DNA of 64,000 nucleotides from Corbicula japonica (lineage: Eukaryota > Mollusca > Bivalvia > Venerida > Cyrenidae). The stretch spans positions 4,114,501-4,178,500 of the forward strand of contig JAZAYU010000019.1 of the NCBI GenBank assembly GCA_038501625.1, written 5' to 3'. Within the stretch, counting starts at the first letter, position 1. Every line of letters starts with the position of its first letter. The notes below the pieces were generated by a model. The model ran no database searches, was not told the origin of the DNA, and saw only the letters and a program-made list of their open reading frames with translations. The translations under genes were made by a program, and so were the position numbers. This document shows positions 15,101 through 24,100 of the stretch, one piece after another.

Positions 15101-18100
15101 TATTCACTGCTATATTATTTTCTGAATAGATCAATTCCCATCACCAAATATAATACCATACCAGGATCTATTTACTAACAGAAATAGAATATTGGTCAAT
15201 AGAAATGTCCCGTTAAAAAAAATCCCACCCCCACCTAAAAAACTTTATTCCATTATACAGATGTAAATAATGTTCAAATTATTATTTTTTAATAAGTAGT
15301 TGTGCTGTATCTTTTGTCAGCTTAGTGCAAGAACAGTGCCCAAGGTTATAAAGCTGAGCATGGAAACCAGTCTCAAATCTCAAGCATCTGATTGGCTGAA
15401 ATGGCGACTGGTCGCCATTTCAGCCAATCAGATGCTTGAGATTTGAGACTGGTTTCCAAACTCAGCTTTATAACCTCCAGGCCAGTACATGACTTGTTTA
15501 AGTGCCATTAAAATAAGTAAAATAAGAAGGACTTGTAGCATTTTGCTCTAGGTGACAATAAATATTATGGACACATTTGCAAAAATGATTGTTTACAAAG
15601 ACCCTTGCAATTTTCATTCACTTCTCACATGCTTGTCTTCTTGTATATATCCACACCACAAGGGGGCTGGCAGTTCCCAGGCAAAGAGAATCTTTAAGCC
15701 ATTTAAAACCCTGTATAAACTTCAGTGTAGAAGGGTGACGTTATGTAAACAAATCCCCTGGCCTTGCAATCCGGCTGCCGTAATTTTCACCACTTATTTA
15801 CAGAACGCAAGATATCTTTACCTTTACTACAACTGTGTTTACCAATTATTTCAAAAGCGCCCCCTGCAGGGGGTCTACCGACTAGATCATACACAATCTA
15901 CTCCCTATAACTCCGGCAGGATTACTTATTCAATCGAAATGTTTGCAACTGTCCAGGAGGGGGAATATTTTACCATTAATTTTCCATGTTTCTCATTCGG
16001 CTCATTTAGCCAGGAAGGCGATTCAAGATAATTTGAATGCAATGAAGGTGCAAGTATTGGCAATTATCACCTAGATAAGATCAAGCATAGCTGTGGGAGA
16101 AGTACTTATCAATAATATATCAAGGCTACCGTCAATATGAACTTAAAATTTTACCTTAAGTAAGGATTAACAACAATTAAATAGTTGACAAAAATTAGCT
16201 AATAATATTTTAAAAAATATTTTAAAAGCACAAATAACAGTTGAATAAATAACAAACAACTATAATATTAAAACTTCTGCAAAATCTTTCCTTTAAGAGC
16301 TAAGGCAGAGTTAATGTCCTATTTGTGACAATTAGTTTAGATCAGGCTACTTATAAGTACAGTCTGATCAGGGTCTACTGTTTGCTTCTCATTCAGGTAA
16401 TTTCTGTAAAAACATCATATAGACTATTAACACTTTCCTGTACAGACACACCTTTATTGCTATGGCATGCCGTCTGATCAGGATCTAAACTGTTCGCTTC
16501 TTGATTCATCAGGTTATGTCTGACCAAACTGCGATCAGTGCAGATCCTGATCAGACATCACGGATCTACACTGGTCGCACATGTGTAAAAATGCGTATAT
16601 ATCTAGGAAAGGGTTAATGAACTCATTCAGACAGTCACCCTTTATTCTACATATACAGGTTTTATCACATGTTCACAAAGTAAAGATCCAGATCTGTGCC
16701 ATCTCATCAGGATCTAAACTGTCCACTTCTTGGTCAGAAATAACCCAATGAATCAAAAAGCAACCAGTCAACATCCTAATCAGACGCTGCAGATCTTTAC
16801 AAGAGGCCACGGCTGTACCAGCTGATCTGGATCTAAACTTTTCGCCAATGCATAACAGCTAAACCATATGGAGTAAAGGGTAAACCTATTACAAGAATTT
16901 AGCAATAAAAATGGGTCAATTTGTCTACAATTTGTTCAAAAATTTATTGCCTACTTGAAAAGCTAGTTAGGCTTTGCAATTGTGATAAATAGTATATTAT
17001 AATGAAGCGGCTTAAGCCTATAATACCACGGTCCGGATACCTCAATGTAGTCTTGATCACAGAACATGGTCCCCCACAATGTTACATGCAGGCTACATCT
17101 TCATTAAACAAACACCGTGGGTAAACAAAACTTAACCTTGGAATGATGAACTCAAACTTAAAAGCTTGCCGACTTGTTAATATGTGTTTCCCACGCCGAC
17201 ATACTCGACCTCCAGCATGACATTGCTACCCAAGAAACAAAACAAATCGTGTAATTATCACACCCGTGGGTAACCCGAATGGTAATTAATTTCTGATGCA
17301 TATTTCACAATCCACTTCAAACCTGTGTCAATGATACTGACTCGTCATTTTAAATGAAATTCATCTTCAATCCAGGAGGCAGCGAGAACTCTAGCCCAAA
17401 TGTCTGCCTTTTAATATCGCCTCCCGAGGCCACATCATTACATTATTCCACTCCAAAATAAATTGCCAAATAATATCGGCAACTATCATGTAGCACCCTC
17501 CCCAGACATTGTTACCATAACAGATACATTACGCTGACCGTTTTTTCCCATAATTCTACAATCAACCATTTTGATCACATACCATACTATATTGTTCAAG
17601 CCGTCTAGCGGCAGATTGTCACAGATCAGTTTTACCCCATGGATGAGATGTGTTAACAGAGTTGCTATTCATCGACCATCCATCTCTTGTCCTCTTGTCT
17701 AAGAAAACTAGAGCCCCGTTTTTCTCAATGGCTTTTCGAAAGATAATAGCCCTCCTACCATGCCTATTTTGATACAGTGTAACAGTGCCAATTATTCGTG
17801 TAGCATTATTTATGAGCAATTCCGTAACTTTAATGCATATGTACCATTTAAAGGTATTAAATGTTGCACATTTATCTGCAGTAAATTGTAAATGTTTGCC
17901 ATTCACAGGGTGAAAGGAAATATTCACTCAGTGATATGAAATAAAAAAAAAACAGAACTTTTTTTATTTTACCCCTTGTAAAATTTTCATTTACTTTAAT
18001 GGTCAGCATAGAAATCAAATAATAAATTTACTTTATAAAAAGTGTTTAAACTATATCATTTCGGTAAGTTATGCTAAAATGTACCATTAAAATATAGATC

Positions 18101-21100
18101 AAATTATTTTTTTTCTTAAAATTTATGATTTGAAATTATCTGTAACCCTGTCATGAATGCAAATTTATAATATCTTTGCGCATATTTTAGAGGGTCCAAT
18201 GTTTATTTAATGGGGCGGACTAACAGAGGACACTGGGTTTTTGAGATAAGATCATGTTTTCTTGTTTATCCTCGCCTCAGTTGAGTACTCAACAATTACA
18301 ATGTAGCTTCACTCGAGAAAACTGACGTCAATGCAAGGGCTACTATCTGCTACTCGGAACGTAGCCCAAACATTGTAATCACAAAAATAATAACTTATGT
18401 TTTCAATTTTTTTGCAAATCATCTATATAGGTCAAAATCCTTTTACTTCATTGTTTTAATTACAAAAGAATTGTCAAAATTGTTACGTTCTTTTTAAAAA
18501 TTGGTGTCGAATTATGACTGGTTTCAAGTCATCAACAGATTTAACAGATAGGCCTTTAGAATACAAAGACACGCCTCAGCTCGGCTGACTGAACAATTTT
18601 GTATCATTTTCAACATATGTTCGCCTCTGTTCCAGTCATTAACTTCTTAAACAAAACTTCTTTCCTAACATATTTCTGTAAACTAGATTATATTTCACCG
18701 AACTGCGAAAAACATTACAATGGTCATTATTAAGAAGTTTTAACACTGTCAACCATTTACTTCTTATATAATGGTTTTATCCCATTCATGAGCGAACTGT
18801 GTAGATCCAGATCAGCCTGTGCCATCAGATCTGGATCTTCACTGATTGCTTCTAGTTCAAAAATAACCTAATAAATCACAAAGCAAACTGTTGTAGATCC
18901 AGATCAGATGGCACATATTTAAATCTAGATCTACACTGTTCACCCATGGGATACCAGCCATATCCCATGGACTAAAGTAACAAGGATATTCAATTGACAG
19001 TAATATCAAATCTACTTTTGTCCGAACCTCCCCACTGGATCAAATAAAGCTCTTCATTCTTTAGCAAAAATTTCAATTTACCTGTTTAATAGTTCGAGAT
19101 ATGAATAACCATGATTATTTTCACACCAAATGGAATTGGATCAATACGTTTTACATCCCCCACACGTAGTAAAATCCTGACGAGAACAGACTAATCTTCA
19201 CCCCCACCAAGTCAGTCAGTCAATAAATAAACAACAAAATGCAAATAATTATACCAGTTGCTATTATATGAAAATGGTAAACTATTCAAAAAGTCTCGTT
19301 CCTGTATAATTGATGGCTTATTCTTCTAGTATTGGATATTCCACCCCACGGAGGGATTTTTTTTTCAATCATAGACACAGTATAATAGTGGCAGAGAAAT
19401 ATTAACTTGTCCCTGCACTGAAATATCAACTTGTCCCTGGATGAAAACTAAAAGTGCCTCGTAGATCTGTGATACTGTTAGTACATGTATATAGAAGAGA
19501 AATGAGAACACTTCCACAAAATGTAGTACATAGCGTCTCAGTGACTTAAACGCAAAACTATTGTATAACTTTAATTATTAATAATAGTTACAATAGTTTT
19601 GCATAGTACATTTGTAAGCAACACTAAAGGATATTTGTTTTTACCAGTACAAGACAGAAATACTGTAAAATTCCTTTTAAAAGCCCCTCCCCTAATAAAC
19701 GCACCCCTCTGTTATTTTTTAGCAGAAAAAATCAGTTAATCCATATTTATTACAAAATATTCATCAGAATCTATATAATTATCAGAATAAAATTAATTGA
19801 TATAAATTAAAAGTGCCCCTATTCTAAACATGTAACGGGATTCCACGGAGATGGAATTTTACAGTATAATAATGTAGAATTCACAGAGTGAGCTCCTGAA
19901 TTCCAATTTTCACGAGTGGCGAAGCTACAAGTGAGAATTTCTTATTTCGGAGTCCATGAACGAAATATATTTTTATCTTGTGTTGTTAAAAACAAATTTC
20001 AATTTTTCTTACTTGTCAACTTTTTCAAAATTAAAATAAAGCATACATAGCTTGCTTTTAATTTTTAAGGGCTTTTTTGTATTAGAACTTATTACAGTTT
20101 CATTTTAGAAAATCAGCTTCATTTTTAATCAAAATGTCTGCCAAAACATTTGAAACAGACACAATAATTTATTTTGTACAAAAAGCTTGAAAATTTCCCA
20201 CTTCCACCAATCTATAATGTTCGCTTCTAGGTCAAAAATTACCAAAATGACTATCAAACAGCAAAAAGTGTAGATCCTGATCATTTGTCTGCTGATCTGG
20301 ATCTACACTGGCCAAACATGTGATAAAAACCCTATATATGGTAAAAGTGTTCAACAAATTAGGTAGCTACACTTGAAAGTTTTATTTGTATTAACCCTCT
20401 ACTCCACTATAATCATATCCCCTTTATCACACATGCAAACAGTGCAGATCCAGATCAGCTGGCACATCCATGCCCTCAGGTCAGGATCTGCACTGTTCAC
20501 ATTTTGGTCAGAAATAACTAATAAATCGAAAAGCTATCTTTGCAGATCCTGATCAGATGGCATGGATGTGCCAGCTGATCTGGATCTACACTGTTCGCCT
20601 ATGCCATTAAGGCCCATATATGGAGGAAAAGGTAATACAATTTTTTACTAATTGTTTTCTTTCATTTGCTAAGGATTGAAGACATTTTTTTATTACACGC
20701 ATCAGACTTAACCCTTTCAACTCTGTACAGAATGGTTTTATCATGTGTGACCATCTTGGCCAGAAATAATACACTAAACAAAACAAAATAGGGGTCGGTA
20801 ATGTAGTTTAGGATATTTTGAAAATAAATTTATATTCAAATATAAATGTTATCACCTCGCCTTGGTGTACCCTTGCACTTTCGCTACCGAATCTCCATAC
20901 CCATGAAAACATCGAAAAACCCGTGCAAAACGTTTCTAACGACATGTACCCACATAATTTGAATACAAATTGAAGACACCATATCCGAGTGGATCATTTA
21001 TTGCTGAATATTGCTTCAATTTTAACACAAAAGTTTGTTTGTAAGTGGTCGTTTGAGGGCAACGTCTGCCCAAAACGACCGTGCAATGGTTTGAATGGCA

Positions 21101-24100
21101 AAGCAGAGGAGGTTTGATTCTGCTGTTACGTTGAATAGGGATTTTGCCAGGGTGACTAATGTGACTGTTTCGGTTCAGACGTACAGAAACAGACTCCATG
21201 AAGCTAATTTACACGCTCGGAGGCCAGCTGTACGTGTGCCACTCACCCCACGACATCGAGTAAACCAGTTGGCATTTGCACGGGATCACCAGAATTGGAG
21301 GCTACGTCAATTTAGACACATTTTATTCACTGATGAAAGTTTTGTTTGGACTTCCATGATGGTCGGCGACGTGTTTGGAGACAACATAACGAGCGTTTTA
21401 AAGACTGTTGTATAGTCGAACACGACCAGTGGGGAAATGGGTCAGTTATGGTTTGGGCTGGCATCTCTTACGATGGACGTACGGACCTACACGTGTTTAT
21501 GAATGGCTCTGTTACCGCTCAGCGTTATAGGGATGAGATACTCGAACAATATGTTGTTCCTTACGCTGGCGCTGTAGGTCAGGAATTCATCCTGATGGAC
21601 GATAATGCAACTGCACACCGCGCCAGGATCGTAAATGCTTTTCTCGATGAACAAGGGATCGAGCGAATGTATTGGCCAGCACGGTCTCCGGACCTAAATC
21701 CCTTGGAACACGCCTGGGACATTCTACAGAGGCGAATTAAATCCCGAAATCCACAACCATCAACAAGGATTGAGCTCGCAAACGTTCTTGTTGAGGAAAG
21801 GGCACTTATTCCACTTGCTGACATCCGAACACTTATCAGAAGCTTTCCGAATTGTATTCAGGAGGTGGTCACGGCTAGGGGAGGACACACTCACTATTGA
21901 GACAATTTGTACCACAAAGAACTCACAATTTTAAAACTTTGTACCCCACCCATCACCTTATTTCAGTGAACATTTTGTTGGAATGAATGAAAACTTTAAA
22001 TCTAACTTATGGATTAAATTGAAAATCTTGGTTTTTGCTCTGATATGTCTCAGTTGATATTGAATGTTCTAATGCATATACTTTACAATATGTAAAATAA
22101 TTTCTTCATATTAAATGTACGTTTAACTTGTTTGACCCCTATTTTGTTTTGTTTAGTGTATATTGAATCTAATTTAAGTGATCAGTGTAGAACCTGAGTG
22201 CCCATGGTTATAAAACTGAGCATGGAAACCAGTCTCAATTCTCAAGCATCTGATTGGCTGAAATGGCGACTGGTCGCAATTTCAGCCAATCAGATGCCCG
22301 AGATTTGAGACTGGTTTCCAATCTCAGCTTTATAACCTTCAGCCCAGAAGTGCCATTTGGATATGTTTTAAATGATCCCAATCCATTCTGATTAGACAAA
22401 GTTCGGCAGGGTTCAATACAATATTTCCAGAACAAAAGATCATTAAATTTGGGGCTGTCTTTGGAATGTCACATAGTGATTTCCAAATTTCTAACTAAAA
22501 TTTCCATGAAAAAAAAAAATTAAATAAGACAGCCTGAAATGTGGGGATTGAGGAACCCCATTGAACCCCATCTGGATCCACCAAATTTAGCTGTTTTAGA
22601 CATAACAAGAAGAACAAAATAGCTGAGCTCTTGATGTACAATACTAATGAAAGAGGACAGCTGCTCCTCAATTTTTAATATTTCTTAATTTACTAATAGT
22701 ACAAATTTGTGATAATTTACGAATTATAGAATTCTCTTGTTTTAAAAGTTGTAAGGATTTATGAAATAATAATAAAAAATCTTATTCATTGATATTTGTT
22801 TTATGTTGAAATATGTTACTTTCATTTAAGTAAAGTATTAAATGTTTTCAAGTTATCACATTATCTTAGAAGATTTAATTGTAAGTCAAGATGCTTAGGA
22901 TTTTACATTTTTAGCAGCTTGCACTTGGTTTTTGGTGTATAAACAATTCAGCATATTTTAAGTAACAGATTTCAAAATAACTAATATCAATGAATAAGAA
23001 TTTTTTATATTTTAAAATTTAAAATAATTAAATTTCAAAATTATGCAATAAAAAGTTTATTGCCTGAAATACTTGGTTACATAAATATGCTTTTTATTTA
23101 TTTGTCTTTGTCTTTGTGAACCACATATTTGTAAATTATGCTGAATAAAAGATTCAAAAAGGAGAAAAGATTGCATCAATAATTATTATTTTGATTTCAG
23201 TTCTGTTTCTTATGAATGGATTTTTGTTTATTTTCAATTTTCATTAGATTTAGAAATGTATTGAGTTCACATGAAAATTATTGTTGTGTTTGCCAATGAA
23301 CTAAATTACGCTATCCCTATGTCAAACTTTGTTTTTGCCCAGTGGCCAGGCAAAGAATTCTAAAAATATAGAAGTGAATAAGAGGCAGAGGTCCTGTAAT
23401 GAATATTTGAAAGTAAGGTTTTATTTAGTTATTTCTGTAATAAATACAAATAATTTGTTCTGGTTTTTAAATCTTGACTAATTAGAAGACATGAAGAATT
23501 TTGTGAAATACTAGAAGAGTAGTTCATCAATACATAAAATACGTAATTTAAACTTATTATTAATCAGCAGTCATAAATGAGAATCAACATCTTCCTCTAT
23601 AATAGTCTTTAATTCTAATCTAAAGGATGACTCCTATCTGAAATGGATAGAAACCTTCTATTATTATTCGTTAAACAGGAAAATTTCAAAATTCATGAAA
23701 TAAGAAGTTACAATTTAGCGACTCTCAAGAGTACAAAACCTCATTTTATCAATTAGCAACAATTTACATGATTTGCTGTGTATATTCTCTAATACTGTGT
23801 ATTATTGAAACTTAAATTTTAACATTTTTTTGTAGTTCTATTTTAATAATTATTTTATCAATAAAAACCTAACTGACAAACATAAAATATTATTATTTCA
23901 TGAAACATAACATACTATTTGTTGCCTAATTGTAACAAAAACCTGCGAGATTACCATATATTGGTGTTTTATTGGAGACATTTATTAGTGAACAACTATA
24001 TCTGTGTAGTTTTCACGAGTCGATTGAATGACCCAGGCCATGAAAATTCTGAAACTTATTCAAACTACAATTTATTATAAATTTTCGTCTGATCTAATAT

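Larger units (their letters stand above)
20708..22360. repeat. FB-1, copy 17, split by a Tc1-like transposon and an FB-2 palindrome
   Basis: The left arm (TTAACCCTTTCAACTC to GGCCAGAAATAA) ends at the TA target of the Tc1-like element. The FB-1 sequence resumes at 22161 (TTGAATCTAATTTAAGTGATC) and is broken again by FB-2 at 22204-22340. This gives three nested layers, with FB-1 the oldest. Confidence 0.8.

Noticed and set aside
15552..16031. 159-residue open frame in SUFU intron 1
   Set aside because: No recognisable domain, opposite strand to SUFU, low-complexity composition and no splice or start context. The higher GC content is worth noting but does not support a gene.
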